In this document: one piece after another, positions 35,202 through 47,990 of the stretch
How the letters are laid out: each line of letters opens with the position of its first letter
Position numbering within the stretch: the first letter of the stretch is position 1
Assembly: GCF_009870125.1 (NCBI RefSeq)
Contig: NC_046680.1
Span: 21,347,501 to 21,411,500 of the forward strand
Direction: 5' to 3'
DNA: 64,000 nt
Source: Drosophila pseudoobscura
Taxonomy: Eukaryota > Arthropoda > Insecta > Diptera > Drosophilidae
The notes under the pieces: model-generated
Seen by the model: only the letters and a program-made list of their open reading frames with translations
The model's database searches: none
Told to the model about the DNA's origin: nothing
Translations under genes and position numbers: made by a program

Positions 35202-38200
35202 CTATGCTTCAGCCTCGACAGTCACCTCTGGATTGGATGACTCCTCCGATAATGGAGCTTCTGACTGTGTAGCATCCATTTTTGGAGCTTCATCTTGTAT
35301 TTCCAGAGTTGGAGCAGGAGTTGAAGGGGATTCGTCTTTGGGCACAGCCTCTGTGCGAATAAATTCAGGTTTCTGTGGAGGAGCTGCTTCGGCTTCTGCT
35401 TCTGCAGGTACTTCTACTCTGCTTTCTGGCTCAGCGGGAGCTAGGGCTGGGGTTGGGGCTGAGGGTGGTGGCAGCTCATCGTAGAGGGGCGTGCAGGCGG
35501 GTGAAGCATCTGATTGTTTTAGTGCCGGAAAATCGTTCGCCACTTCCGCTGGTCTTGCGAAATTCTCCACCGGCGACCCAGAGGCCGCTCTTTGCTCTGC
35601 ACCAACTGGAGTAACCTCTGGTACATCTCGCTCGGCCTTAGCTGCTTGCTCTGCCTCCATTCTCGCTTCATAGTCCTGCAGCTCACGGTCCCAGTCCTCC
35701 TCGGTGTCCGCCGTCTCAGCAGTTGCTGGGGCTGGAGCTGATGCTTGGGCTGGTGTTGGCACTGAAAGCGTATTAGTGATGGACAGCGGCGTCTCCTGAT
35801 TCTTTTCCCTGGAATCCGTTTCCGACATGGGTTTGCTGTTTCCTTCATCCGTGGAACTCATTGAATGTCGACTACTGTCATCTCGCGAGCCGCGTCTATT
35901 TCCAAACCCTGGACGGTCACGTTCTTCTCTTGGTCCGCGCCCGCCACGCGCGTTGTTGCCACGGCGATCGTCGGGAATGTCGCCCTCTCGATCTCCACGG
36001 AAGCGATTACCGCCAGGACCTCCAGGACCGGCACGACGCTTGTTGAAATTGTTGCCGACTTCATCCTCATCGTCGCTCCAGCGTCCTCGCCCGCCGCCTC
36101 CGGTTGAGGCATTCCTCGAATTCACACCAGGACCTCCACGTCCGCGTTGATTATCATTGAAGGGATTCCGGGGATTGAAGAAGCCTGCAGATTATGGATT
36201 CGAATGGTAATTAATTAAATAAATAAATGAATTAATTAAGTTATTAATTAAAACCTCTAGCTATTTCTACATCTATTTACATATCACACATTTATGGTAC
36301 CATTGGAACACAATGGGTTGGTCTACAGTTGGTGTGCCTCGTAAAAAGGTAAAGGTTTTCTGTGAAGATTCTGTCACTACTGTTTCATATCGCTATCGGA
36401 AAAGTGCTCTCTCGGATTTATTAGCTTGCTATAAGTGGACCAGGATTTTTTTTCTGTTTTTCAAAAAGAAAAATGAGCAAAGCGTGCTGTTGCAATTCTA
36501 GTACCATTTGCCACAGTCTACTTATGCGAATTGGGATTTTCAATGAAGTAGCAGATGAAACCAGCCGTATCAACGGTTTGTCAAAATTTTGATCGCCTGT
36601 GCTCATATTTCTCACGAAACATATTTTCATGTTAGGGATATTGATTTTAGTAGGTAATCAAGAAATACGCAAAAAGTTTGTGGAACACCGAGTTTATGGC
36701 AATACAATTTCAATCAGAGTCAATAGAAGGTAGATGTCTTGAATTGGTTTGCCATTGAATAACTCTTGAATATCTTGAGCTTTGAGTTTTGCTTGACTCT
36801 TTCATCTCACCTGGTCCCTGTCCCTGTTGTCGTCCACCGGGTCCACCAGGTCCGCCGGCACCACCGCCATTGCCGCCCTGGTTGCGCATGAACATTGGTC
36901 CCACGGCACCGCCATTGCCAGCATTGTTAGGGGGTCCACCCATACGCTGATTAAAGGCCGCCGGCGGCGGTATACGCATTTGCATCAGGCTGGTGGGCTG
37001 ATTGAATCGGCTGTTGTTCATGTTGGGCGGGAAGAAGTCTCCTCCTGGTCCACCCGGTCCTCCGCCTCCATTTAGGTTCCCACTGCGTGGCCCCATTCCA
37101 CGAGGACCCGGTCCTCCGCGATTATCAAAGTCTGAAAAGGGAATGGAAGTCAGGTAAAATCGTACGCATACTTTTAGTTGCAGTCGCCACTTACCCGCGC
37201 CCATAAAGTCTGGCCTCTGCATTCCATGCTCAAGTGGATTCAGGTTGAGTCGAGCTCGCGCCTCATTGAATGCGGCATTTGGTCCAGCCCCAGGTCCAGG
37301 ACCAGCTCCCCCCGGTCCACCGCCGTTTTCGGCTCTCCAGCGTTCGGCAGCTTCTGCCACGTCATCACGTCCGCCCCAACGTGAGCCGCCGCCGCCGCCT
37401 GGGCCGCGGGAACGCTCCCGTTCCCTCTGGAACATCTCGTTGGCAGCGGCAGCCACCACTGCCTCCACATTGTTGGGATTGGCCATAGGCGGATTGAAGC
37501 TGGCCTGCTGCTGCTGTTGCTGTGGTGGCATCGGGGGCGGGGCATCCTCGAGATCCATTTCAATGTCCATTTGATCGTCGCTTATATTACCACTGTTGCC
37601 CGCGGGTGGGGCGCTGCCGGCCATAGGAGGTGGCACTGCTCCGGGCGGCGGAAATGGCCCTCCGTGAGGCATACCCATAGGATGAGGGGGTCCACCCATT
37701 CCTGGAAATACCATATGCCAATTCATCATTAGAGATTCAGTTGGGCAGATTTATGGGGAAAATCGTACCTGGAAAACCGGGCGGCATCATGCCCGGTGGC
37801 ATCATCATTGGTGGAGGCATGGTTGTCGTCGGCATCATCATCGGTGGCGGCATATTTGTCGGTGGCATCATCATCGGAGGCGGCATGCCTATCCCCATGG
37901 GCGGAGCCATGGGGTACTGGCCTCTCACCATGCCCATGAGTCCGGGTGGAGGTTGTGCGCCGGGGCCGAGCGGTGGGGGTGGACCCACTGGACCCACGGG
38001 TCCCACTGGAGGCGGCTGTGTTGTATCGATGCCGAACATTAGTCCTGGCGGTGGGCCAGGAACGGATGCCGTAGCGGTCTCTGGAGTTGACGCCGTGTTC
38101 TTCTCCTTGCCGACATTTTTGGCCTGATTGATCTTCTGCTTAATCCAGCTGGGCATGGTGTCCTCGTCGAACATGCCGCCCTCCTCGAGGGTGTCGAGAT

Positions 38201-41200
38201 CCGTCTCCGGACTCAGCTTGCTCCAGGGTATGTACGTAACGCCTAGCTCCAGGTCCCAAAAGTCCTTCCACTCCTTGCTCTTCACCCCCTTGCCGGCGGC
38301 CCAGGAGATGGTTATGGCCCGTCCCTGGAGCTTGTGATTCTTCAGCGATTGCATGGCCTTGTGCGCATCCTGGCGACGATTCATCACTATGAATGCGCAT
38401 CCGCGTGGCACAATCTGATCGATGCTTACTATGTCGCCGTACTCCCCAAAGGTGTCGGACAGCTCCTCCTGGTAGACCAGCTTGGACAGATGGCCCACCC
38501 ACAAGGTGGTGCTGCATACTGTAAGGGAAACGACACACATATAGATCGGATCTAATATATCAACGAGTAGCCGAGTAGCTAGCAGTGTGGGAAGGAGTAG
38601 GTGGCCCCGTAGCTCGCTCGTTGAGCGGTGCGCGTGTCAGTTGAGTTAGTTTTTCATTCAATTTAAAAAACCTAAAACCACATTTTAGTTGAATTCATCC
38701 AACACATATATATGAAGGCATATGGTTTTACGTATTGTTTTGTATCTTATTAGGTATCGTATCGTATCGTATGAAATGTGTATATTATCTTCAAAAACAT
38801 TGCTCGAAAACGCAGGACAGGGGGAGTCTAGAGTGGGTCTAGTCTGGGGTTGGAGTAGTCTTAAATTATGCCAAAAATCAAGTGCAACAAAGACTAAAGC
38901 TAAAACACACACGCGCACACACACACGTCAACACGAGCCAAGGAGCTGCAGGAATAGAGAGGAGAGAACTCTTCCGGATTAGCAGGAAACACAAAAGAAG
39001 AAAAGAAACGAAAAAAAGGACCAAAAATCATCTCCAGAAACTGTTCCCAGGGAACGGTTCTTGGCAAATAATTCGACGCCATATTTACCACTGAGGTGAT
39101 CCTTTTTAATATCAGGCAGCCCCTTCTTGCGGCGCTCACGCTCATGCTCCCGGTCACGCTCCTTGTCCCGATTGTTGCGTTCCATGCGCTCGCGGTCCCG
39201 CGATCCTCGGCGTCTACTGGAACGAGGTGAACGACTGCGCGATCGGGATCCGCGACGACGTCGATCGTTGCCATTGCCGCCTCCACCCCCGCCGCCGCCG
39301 CCTCCAGCACCTCGTCCACGTGGTGAGCGAGAACGACTGCGGCTGCTGTTCCTCCGGCTCCGCTTGTACCTCTCCCGGTCGGGCGTTGGACTCCGCGAAT
39401 CGGCCCCATCCAGATTGATCACCTATTGGAGTCGGGAGTGTTGGCAAGAAGTTTGAGAGAATTGATTTTGTGATATAAAAACGTTAACATTTGTAAGCGT
39501 AAAAGAAAGAGTTGGGTGGGGAAGAGGCCGAAGTGGGAGTGGAGATTTGGGGATTAGTAGAGGGAATCGAGAGTGATTCGAGGACAATTGAAGGACTACG
39601 AGAAAAAAAAAAAAAACGATAAACTGCATTCTCTGGCGTGTGTTGACGTGTGGTTCGATTCGACGATTCTTGACATTTCGTTGGCATTTTGCGTTTTCGA
39701 GCAAGTTTTTGATTCTTTGTTTTGAATGGTTTACATATTTAGGAGAACACTTACCAAACGTTGTTATAGCATCGGGTGCGGGTCCGCCGGACATTGTTTT
39801 TCTTAAAAACCTTACCTTTGGCTTCTCTTTTTTGTCATATATTGTACAACATATCTTTAATCTTTAAATCTTTAAAACAACTATTCGTTTCTTAGGCTCT
39901 GATCTCAAATATTTGCAGTGTTTTTCAATGACTTTTCGCTCTTTAAAACTTCGCAAGGCAAGGCGAGGGTAGTATTATTTTTTACTTTTGGTGGCAAAAA
40001 TAGTATGGTATCTACTTATGGCTCAATAACGTCCCTCAGCCCCCCAAGGGTAGGGTGGAACCAATTGTTGAGCCATATTGTGGTAAAGTTTAATTTTATC
40101 GCAGATATAGTTAGAGATTAATTTTAAATTGGAGACAATCCTAGACCGCTACGCTCGGCTCCGCTCGGTTATAACAACATTTTGGGCGCTTCTTGCGGAC
40201 AAACTCAAACTCAACTGCACCTTCACCTGCACGTCAGCACAGTCCGTTCCGCTCCACTCCGGGAGTGTTTGTTTGTGTGTATGTATCTTCGCGATAGGAA
40301 CAACAACAAGAGCAGGTTGAATGGGCGACTCGTGTATGCTTTCGACCCACGCAACGGACAACAATGCAGTCCTCCCGTGGGGGTGGGGGGATCGAAAAGA
40401 TACACGAGGCCGAAACAAACAACTAAGATAGAAAGAAAGTAATAGATTCGGTGGTATACCTCAATCGACTGCTGCTCCGATATGAACTCCACGTCCTTGT
40501 TCATGTCCTGCCCGTCACTGTGGTTGAGGTTCATGCCCATGCCCATGCCCATTCCCATCCCAGGGGGCATGCCAGCAGTGCCCTGGATTGGATTACAGAT
40601 TACCAGGGAATGTAACCCAGGGATAAACGATATACGATACCTTCAACACGTTCTGCAAATGCTGTTGGAGGGCATCGTCCTGGTAGCGCATCTTTTGGTT
40701 TTCCTCCTGTTGCTTGAACTTCTGGAAATTCTGCAGTGTCTGCAGCTGTCGCAGCACATTCGGATCGTTGAGCAGTTGTTTGAGATTGTTGTTCTGCAAA
40801 AGACCAACCAGGGATTAAGCAAAACAGATCGCAAAAGAAGAGGGCGGGCAGTGTTAATACAAGAAATTAAAACTAAACAAAAAAGCGAATGAGATCGATT
40901 GGGATTCGGCCATACGTCTAGCAGATTGGATGAAGTAGGGGGCGAGTCGTCGCCCATGCAGTGATGGCCATGATGATGATGATGATCATCGGCCATCATC
41001 CGCTGCATGTTGTCCTCCTCGTCGTCCATGATCGAGCGCACATCGTAGTCGATTTCGTGCGAGGTCTTGCTATATTTGTGATGATGCGACTTGCTCGACG
41101 ATCCCGATTGACGCTTCATATAATGCTGATCCGAATGATGACGCTTTGAGCTGCTGCTGCTGACACCGCCACCGTAGGATTTCTCATGACCCATCTGGGG

Positions 41201-42368
41201 TGTTTCGTGTGTTTGCGTGTACGAGGACGAAAGATGTTGGTTGGCAAGACATGAAGCAAGAGACAGCGGAACAACAACGATTGGAAGAGATTGCGAGTTA
41301 GTATGCGTTATGGGATACACAAAGGATACAGGATACCCATCGTGGAATCCCTCGGATTCGGTTAGTATGTATGTTGTGTGGAGTGTGTTCTCCAAGCCCA
41401 ACATCCGCGGTACCGAATCAACAACTCACCGATAAATCGGGCACCCCGCCCATTTTGTCGTCTCCCGCGCCACTGTTCATGCTCAGGTCCATGTTGCTCA
41501 ATCCAGAGGTGTTGAGGCCATTAGGCCCACTGGAGATATCGGCCAGACTAAGGGCGCCACTGCTGCTGGGACCAGGCCCCACATTGCCACCGGGTCCGGC
41601 TCCACCGCCCATTTGCATTTGCATTTGCATTTGATGGTAAATGGGGTGGTTGGGGTCGGCCAGATCGAAGATGGGTTGGATGACGTCCGACTTGAAGACA
41701 TTGTTCTTCTGCCAGAGATTGAGGACGCGAATGATGCGGCTCTTATCTTCGGGAGCACAGCGGAAGAGATTGGCAAAGGTCTCTGTGAGGTTTCGCTGGA
41801 AGCGGGGGGCGAATACATCCTTCTCGGGCCCGTACTGGTGGCGCGATTGACGCACAATCGAGTCGATAACATACAGGCCCGGCACCTTGTACTCCGGCTT
41901 GCACTTCAATATGAACTTCTCCACGCTCTGGACGACATGCTTATAGAACTTGATGGCTCGCATTGCCGACTTCGTAATTGCGGCCATTTTGGCCTTGGAT
42001 ATGGGCGGTCGGCTGTCATAGAGTCCGGAGAGCTGCAAAGGACAGAATGGGAAGAACAAGTGGGCATGGGGTTGTGGTTATCGCAATCGAGTACACGGTT
42101 GAGCATCACGGGCAAGGCAACATGCAACCCTGGGCGGCGCTGTGCTGCGCTTGTACGAACAAATTTGGGGCATTGCCTAGAAATAACTATTTTTTGTGTA
42201 TGCACATATTCACTGTAACAATTGCATCGGATCAGTGGTTGGCGTTGTATAACCACCACGCTTCAAACAATTTGCGTACTCTGCAGCGAGTTTTTCTCAC
42301 GCAATCAGCAAGCGGCGGCTGCCCTGCCTTGGACTTACCTCATTGTTGAAAGCCACAACAGTTTCCAT
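35202..42368 (-). CDS. SCAF4/SCAF8-like CTD-interacting RNA-binding protein
   Basis: Ten coding exons on the minus strand: 42368-42339, 42032-41430, 41194-40916, 40793-40641, 40582-40460, 39422-39089, 38518-37769, 37701-37195, 37131-36811 and 36184-35202. All are in phase; 4083 nt, 1360 aa. Residues 1-140 form a CTD-interacting domain (SAMRAIKFYKHVVQSVEKFI, VPGLYVIDSIVRQSR, RVLNLWQKNNVF). A His-rich stretch and an Arg/Ser-Arg-rich region lead to an RRM (about 510-585; RNP2-like LWVGHLSK, RNP1-like GCAFIVMN), then Pro/Gly/Met-rich and Gly-rich repeats and an acidic Ala/Pro/Glu C-terminus. SCAF4/8 bind phosphorylated Pol II CTD and nascent RNA and prevent early termination. I believe this is D. 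melanogaster CG4266 (from memory). A Motif 1/Motif 6 promoter module lies about 170 bp upstream. Confidence 0.93.
37778..37905 (-). repeat. Coding minisatellite in the SCAF4/8 gene
   Basis: Tandem 15-30 bp units (plus strand GGTGGCATCATCATCGG-type) encode repeated Met-Met-x-Pro-Pro blocks just before the end of the RRM exon. Units differ at third positions and length, so the array is old or under selection for the peptide. Confidence 0.65.
39755..39794 (-). CDS. Possible alternative first exon of the SCAF4/8 gene
   Basis: ATG at 39794 opens 13 codons (MSGGPAPDAITTF) plus one base and ends at a consensus donor (TTTG|GTAAG), phase 1. The acceptor of the RRM exon at 38518 is also phase 1, so splicing across exon 6 would give a protein that starts 13 residues before the RRM and lacks the CTD-interacting domain and the SR region. 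The exon lies in the intron between 40460 and 39422, whose own flanks are phase 0, so it cannot be a simple cassette exon. Confidence 0.42.
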
Positions 42369-42536
42369 GTTCAATTGTTGGTTTCACGCACTTCGAACAC
42401 TCACAAATTTCAATATTGCATACTTTTACAAGTATCAGAAAACTTTTACAGCCCTTTTTACTTTATTTTTTAAACTTTCCTGCTTTTTCCACGAATTTTT
42501 ACACAAAGCGTGAAAAAAATGGCTGCCCGTAGGGAT

Positions 42537-43010
42537 TAGTGTGACCGCGGATTTATCGGACAGATATACTGCCTGACCCTCAGAAACATACCGAAATATA
42601 CGACAGAACTTTACAAATATACCGGAATATACTGACGAATAATTTTTATTCAAGTTCCATATTCTTCGTTTTTGATATTCGGTTGGATATTACGAGCTAG
42701 ATAGAGCCCTCAGCTGTGCCCACATAATTTAATCCAATTACTGAATCAATTTTCTTTTTGAATGGCTTATTTTAAACACTTGCTTTTATTGCATTTTCTC
42801 TAAAAAAAGGTTTTAGCGAAAAATGTCAGAAAAATAACATGTAAGTGAGTAATCTTTCCTATTGCTAGATTTTGATATTCCGTTGAATAATGCTAACTAA
42901 AACCCTCAGCTCTGCCCACATAGTTTTATCCCGTTGATGAATATATTTTCTACAAGATTAACTACTTTTAAGTTCTCCCATTTATTGTATTTCGACTAAA
43001 ACAAGGTTTA
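42537..43010 (+). repeat. Dispersed repeat copy 4 with Motif 1/Motif 6 module
   Basis: Starts with a perfect Motif 1 (42537-42547, CGGTCACACTA on the minus strand) and three or four Motif 6-like words (42565-42632). The tail shared with the 47.5-kb copy follows (CAAGTTCCATATTC, TTGATATTCGG, GCCCACATAATTTAAT, TTATTTTAAACACTTGCTTTTATTGCATTTT). The central body of copies 1-3 is absent. Motif 1 faces the SCAF4/8 gene, whose start codon is about 170 bp away on the minus strand, so the repeat end is also that gene's core promoter. Confidence 0.78.
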
Positions 43011-43370
43011 AACAAAAAAGTTCAACAACAAATTAGTCGCAATGCTGCTGTCATTTGAAGACTTGTTGCTTATACATATCTCTGGAGTATGGGCATTTTT
43101 ATACCCTATTGTATGTTTTCCAAACTGTAATGAATAAAGAAATTTTCTCAAATTGATAGTGACTAAATAGTGACGGCGCTGTCGTGGTCCATGAACTGGC
43201 CAAAGACCGCTAGCATCACGGTCAAGTTGAGTCCGTATCGTAGCTAGTACAATGAATTTTTAGGGACACCTGGCAGCGGTTCACAAAAGCCCAAACACCC
43301 ACACATCATCTCCAGCTTTTGGTTTAAACTTTAATAAATGTAAATGATTGTATGTATATGCAAAGCATAA

Positions 43371-46300
43371 TTAGACTTCCATGTCTGGTGGCTGTTTGAA
43401 CATATCGGCCACATACTCGTAGGTCAGTTTCAAGAGATACTGGAACGACTTGTTCTGCGGCAGGTCATCTAGTTCTGTGCTCTCCAGGAACTCCTCCATG
43501 GGCGGCAGAACATTGTCGCCTTCCTTGCCCATCAGCTCCGAGATTTCAATGATTTTGTAGAATAGCAGCTTCTGCATGTATTCCACGGAATTATTGTGGT
43601 CATAGTCGACCCAGTTGTCGCGGCGTATGGCCGCACACCAGATCTTGTGGCGCAGATCGTAGGGCTGCTCCACAAAGCTCAGCAGTTCCAAGGCCTTGCC
43701 AAACTCCACTTCGGTGGCATTATCGTTTTTATCGGCGATGTATAGCTGGGGATTATTAAATATTGTTAAATAATGTACGAGAGCCTAGGGACGGATCGAC
43801 TTACATCGATAATATCTTCAGCTTTGAGCACTTTCTGTTCTACTGGGTCGAGGCCAAAGTTTTCAAGTACGTCATGGCTCAACTGCAGCTGATACTCGAT
43901 GAGCTTTAGATCAGCATTAATCTTCTCCATCTGCGACGTCAGGTCGGTGTCGGGCGCCGCAAAAGCAGCCAGCTTGGCCAGAGACAACATTGACTTCTTG
44001 CGCGCCACAATCTCCTTCTCGTTTTGCGCCAGGTCGTACAGCCCCTTTGCCGCCCGCTCGTAGTCGCCGTTGAATATCAGCTGAATCCAGACCAGCGATG
44101 AATGGTCACGCATGAACTGTGCCAGCGCTATCGGGTTGTCCTTGAAGCGCTCGAATACCTCGCCATGCCGCTTCTGCCGCAGATGCCAGCTGATGGCAAA
44201 CTGCGAGAAGTTAAACTCCTCGTATTTGCGCATGTAATCATCCAAACGTTCTTTGTCATTGGTCAAGTCGCATATTAGCACTAGACTATGAAAGTCCAGA
44301 TACTTTTCAGCCAACTTAGCGGCATACTCGTACTTAAGATCCTTGACTGGAAAGGGAATGAATATGAAATACGTCCCAGTTATACTGAAAGCCTACTTAC
44401 TTAGGACTGAGATGAGTTCCCTGCGCTGTGCCTCAAACTGCTGCTGCAACAGATTAGCCTTCTCCGATCCTCGAACACTATCCAAGTAGTTCTTGCGCCC
44501 CTCAAGCACCAAATCGACTAGCTCGTATATTTGCTGGTACAACTTCTGGCTTAGCTCCGTCTCACTGATGCACTGGGAACCATAGCGCAGGCTGAGGTCT
44601 ATAAGTCGGTTGAGAGTGTCTCGAACTCCAGCACTTCCCGACATGGCCGTCCAGGGAAGGTTTTCGCAGGCGGCCAGTCTGTCATTGTGCGGTGTGAAGT
44701 TGTTCGCCTGTTGCTCACGATGCATAAACACCTGGCCCAGTGTATCCAGGACGATGGAATTGGTATCGTTGAGAAATTGGGCCACCATTACTGTGGTATC
44801 TCTCTGAGCTGAAATCTGATTGTCAGCCATTTCGGCTAGGGCCTCGAATACAAACTGGAATTTGCACAGTTTCACATAGAATATGTCCTGGGTGGTTAGG
44901 TTGCCATTGGGCTTCTCATCCCACATGGCGACAGTGGCATCGATGGCATGCTCGATGATTTTTGGTTGTTTGGCCTGCAAGGAACGGAGTGCCATGGCAG
45001 CCACTATTTTCTCGCTAATATCGGACAATATAAAACTGGTCGGCTTCAGCACATTACTACCACAGGGTATGGCATTGAGCTGAAAAGAATGACGCAAGAT
45101 AAATTTAAAAAAATAGCAAAAAGAAGAGCAGTAATAATCACCTTCTCCCAAACGCCGCTGGCATGAAGAAATGAGACAAAGTGATCGAAGGCAAGGGTTT
45201 TGTCCCGTAGCTGATTGATGATTTGCATAGAGCGTGAGCTCCCTAACGCATGACGATTGCCATCGTGATCGCCCAGAGCCTCTTCCCAGCGTGGATCGGC
45301 GATTGGAAGATCCTCGGCCAAGTCCTCCGCTATTGTGATGACAATTCTAATGGAAATGGAAGTATCTGATAGATTATAGTATTTTAATCAAAATTCAAGT
45401 ATTCATACCTATCCAACTTGTAGGCATCCAAGGGTGCACCATATTGATCGGGCTCATTGACAGTGCGCAGAAGCTCCCCGATAATTGTCTTCACCATGTT
45501 GTTATTACGCTTCAGGTGGTACACGAAGGCAGCCTTTAACTGGCCCACTTCGTCACTTAGATCGCTGTATAGCTCATCCGGATCCAGTTCGAACATGTGC
45601 AGATTGTTGCTGCTGCCAGTTACTGCGGTCAGTGTAGACTGATCGGGTGCACTGAAACTACCGAGCATAGCTGGTGCAAACAGATCTGGTGTATTGCAGG
45701 TGCTCATATTATGCAGCTCGTTGGCATCAAAGTCGCCGGGTGTGATTGAAACCAGTCCGTGTGTGCGGCTAAAGAACAGCGGCAGTCGACTGCAGACGGC
45801 AGCACATAGGATTCGATCGTCGTGCAAATGAAATTCAATCTTCTCCGCCTCAAGTTCGGCTGTGGGTACGGCGTTTGCCAATAGCAACGGATACACCACC
45901 TTTGGGGTGTAGAGGTAGATGTGGCTGCTCCCTATTATGAAGCGAAGGCTGACGCAATCCTCTTTGGTCTTGGCGTTGTAGAATTTATTTAACTTAAGGG
46001 GTGTGATTGACTCCAAAAGTATGCTGTTCGGTTGGACACTGGCCACAGCTAGAAATAGTATTAAGTATTGTTCATGTTGAATGACAAATTCAATACTTAC
46101 CAACGGCATAGCACATCTGTGGAGCGTGAGCAGCGTTAACAGCTCCAGCCAATATGTAAGCCTTGTCATCTACGATATTAAAGTCCAGCAGATTCAACTC
46201 GATTTCCACATTGTCCGCGGGAGTACGGAGATTCCAGAACTTTTGCTTAAACTCTTCGCGAATCCGACGCACCACCTCTTCATCCTCGTGGAGTAAATGT

Positions 46301-47405
46301 TCTGTATTCCCTTTGTTTGACAAACTCCAGCGCTGGATCGAACGATCCGAGAGCACAGCCACCACGGTTTCACCTTCAGGAGAATTTCTCTCGCAGCACA
46401 TGCCAACCAAGAGCTGGAAAATATATTTTATATTATTTGAGGAACCTTTTTTGATGAAAATGCAAGTCTCACCGGATCCTTGTCGCTGCCCGTGTTCATT
46501 CCAATAAGCATGGACGAAAATTTCTTACCAAAGCCACCAAGCAAACTGGTGGCCGGTTTTATGGTCTTGTGGTGCAACGAGTATCGGCCGTTGGTGAGGC
46601 CTACGCTGAGAAATACCAATGTGCAAGTTGAGGTCACAGCAAGGTAGCCCTGTTGCAATGGTAGATTTATGATCTGAACGAAGTCCTGACCGGTTAGGAT
46701 CGGTAGATTCACGTTATTCCCGTCGTGGGCGATAGATGGCCAATAGCGCACATCTCCCGTTGCAGAAACTGCTATGCAGGATGCCATTTGCTGGCCGTCT
46801 GTCTGGAATACACTAATCAACTCACTGTTGTACCCTAAATCGGAGTAGGGCAGTTGTAGTTCGCGGCATTGAGACAAGCCACCTCCCCGTCTAGGTTGCT
46901 TGGCACCCTTGGACGTCTCTTTGTACTGCCAAATTAAAAGTCGGCGGCCGTGCACAACCTGAAATAGGGCCGAAATTTAATACCCAGCCAAATCATTTTT
47001 TGATCCGTGCTTATGCCCGTACCCAAGCCCAGCCATTTTGGGCAACCTTCGCAGAAACGGCTCCTGCAGCAGATCCCACAAAGGTCAAGGCCTCGTTCAC
47101 TACGACGGGCAGGGGAAAACCAAAGCTCTCCACAACATTGTAGTCCGACCGGATGCCGGGTATCGATTGGGTAGATCGCCCGGACAAACTATGCCGGCTG
47201 TTGGGAAAAAGTGTTTGAAATCATCTTTAAATAGGCGAGACACTCCTGTTAGTTACCTGTTGTGCAGGGCAGTTTTTTTCAAGCTCCCTGGAAGTGGAGA
47301 GCAGTTCGAGTTCCCGCCAAAAAAAGACTTTTGCGTGCTGTCTGCACATAGCCGGCGGAATCCTGGCGATGACTCCCGCGGAGTTCCGTATAGCTGTTTT
47401 TTCAT
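43371..47405 (-). CDS. Nup133: Nup133, nuclear pore Y-complex subunit
   Basis: Nine coding exons on the minus strand: 47405-47257, 47197-47023, 46958-46473, 46413-46101, 46048-45409, 45346-45142, 45079-44401, 44346-43805 and 43745-43371. All are GT-AG and in phase; 3564 nt, 1187 aa, which is full length. The N-terminal beta-propeller (about 60-480) includes GRRLLIWQYKE and DVRYWPSIAHDG. The alpha-helical half contains DLPIADPRWEEALG, LPWTAMSGSAGVRDTLNRLI, LAEKYLDFHSLVLICD and RKKSMLSLAKLAAFA, and ends YEYVADMFKQPPDMEV. Nup133 anchors the Nup107-160 ring of the nuclear pore. Introns are kept, so this is not a retrocopy. From memory the D. melanogaster gene lies on 3R, so this location is unexpected; the locus is bounded on both sides by the same dispersed repeat. 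Confidence 0.95.
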
Positions 47406-47544
47406 GTTTCTTTACTATACTTTTTTTTAAATATTATTACTATGGGTACTATGAGTACTATCCTAGTGATAAGGAGCAAATGTATTTATTTTTTTGCTCA
47501 GGTTTGACGAAATAAATATTATTTTTTTTAAAGGTTTTACTCAG

Positions 47545-47990
47545 CAGTGTGACCGCGGACTTATCGTTAAAATATACCGTCGGACCCCCAGAAATATACC
47601 AAAATATACCGTCTTATTTTAAAAATATGCCGTAGATATACTAACGAATGTCAGTCCTGTTTTACATATTCCTCGTTTTTGATAATCTGCGGAATATTAC
47701 CAGCTATATAGAACATTTAGCCGTGCCCACATAGTTTTATCCTATTAGTGAATCTATTTTTTAATTGATTGGTTTATTTTAAACACTTGCTTTATTGCAT
47801 TTTGCGTAAAAAGAGGTTTTAACGAAAATAGTCAAACAAACAAAAACGAAAGGGATAGTTGTTCCTATTGTTCAATTTTGATCATCCATCGAATATTACG
47901 AACTATATGGATGATAAATCAATTTTCAACTTGACTGGCCTATTCTAAATGCTTGCATTTATTGGATTTCTATACCAATTATATACCGAT
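47545..47990 (+). repeat. Dispersed repeat copy 5 with Motif 1/Motif 6 module
   Basis: Starts with a perfect Motif 1 (47545-47555, CGGTCACACTG on the minus strand) and Motif 6-like words (47569-47635), then the same tail as the 42.5-kb copy in the same orientation (TTTTTGATAATCTGCGGAATATTACCAGC in part, GCCCACATAGTTTTATCC, TATTTTAAACACTTGC). Motif 1 faces Nup133, whose start codon is about 140 bp away. With copy 4 it makes a direct-repeat pair around the gene. Confidence 0.78.

Noticed and set aside
33687-47990. Reading the Motif 1/6 repeats as solo ends of an LTR-type element
   Set aside because: No terminal TG...CA structure, primer site, polypurine tract or coding remnant was seen, and copies differ in internal structure.
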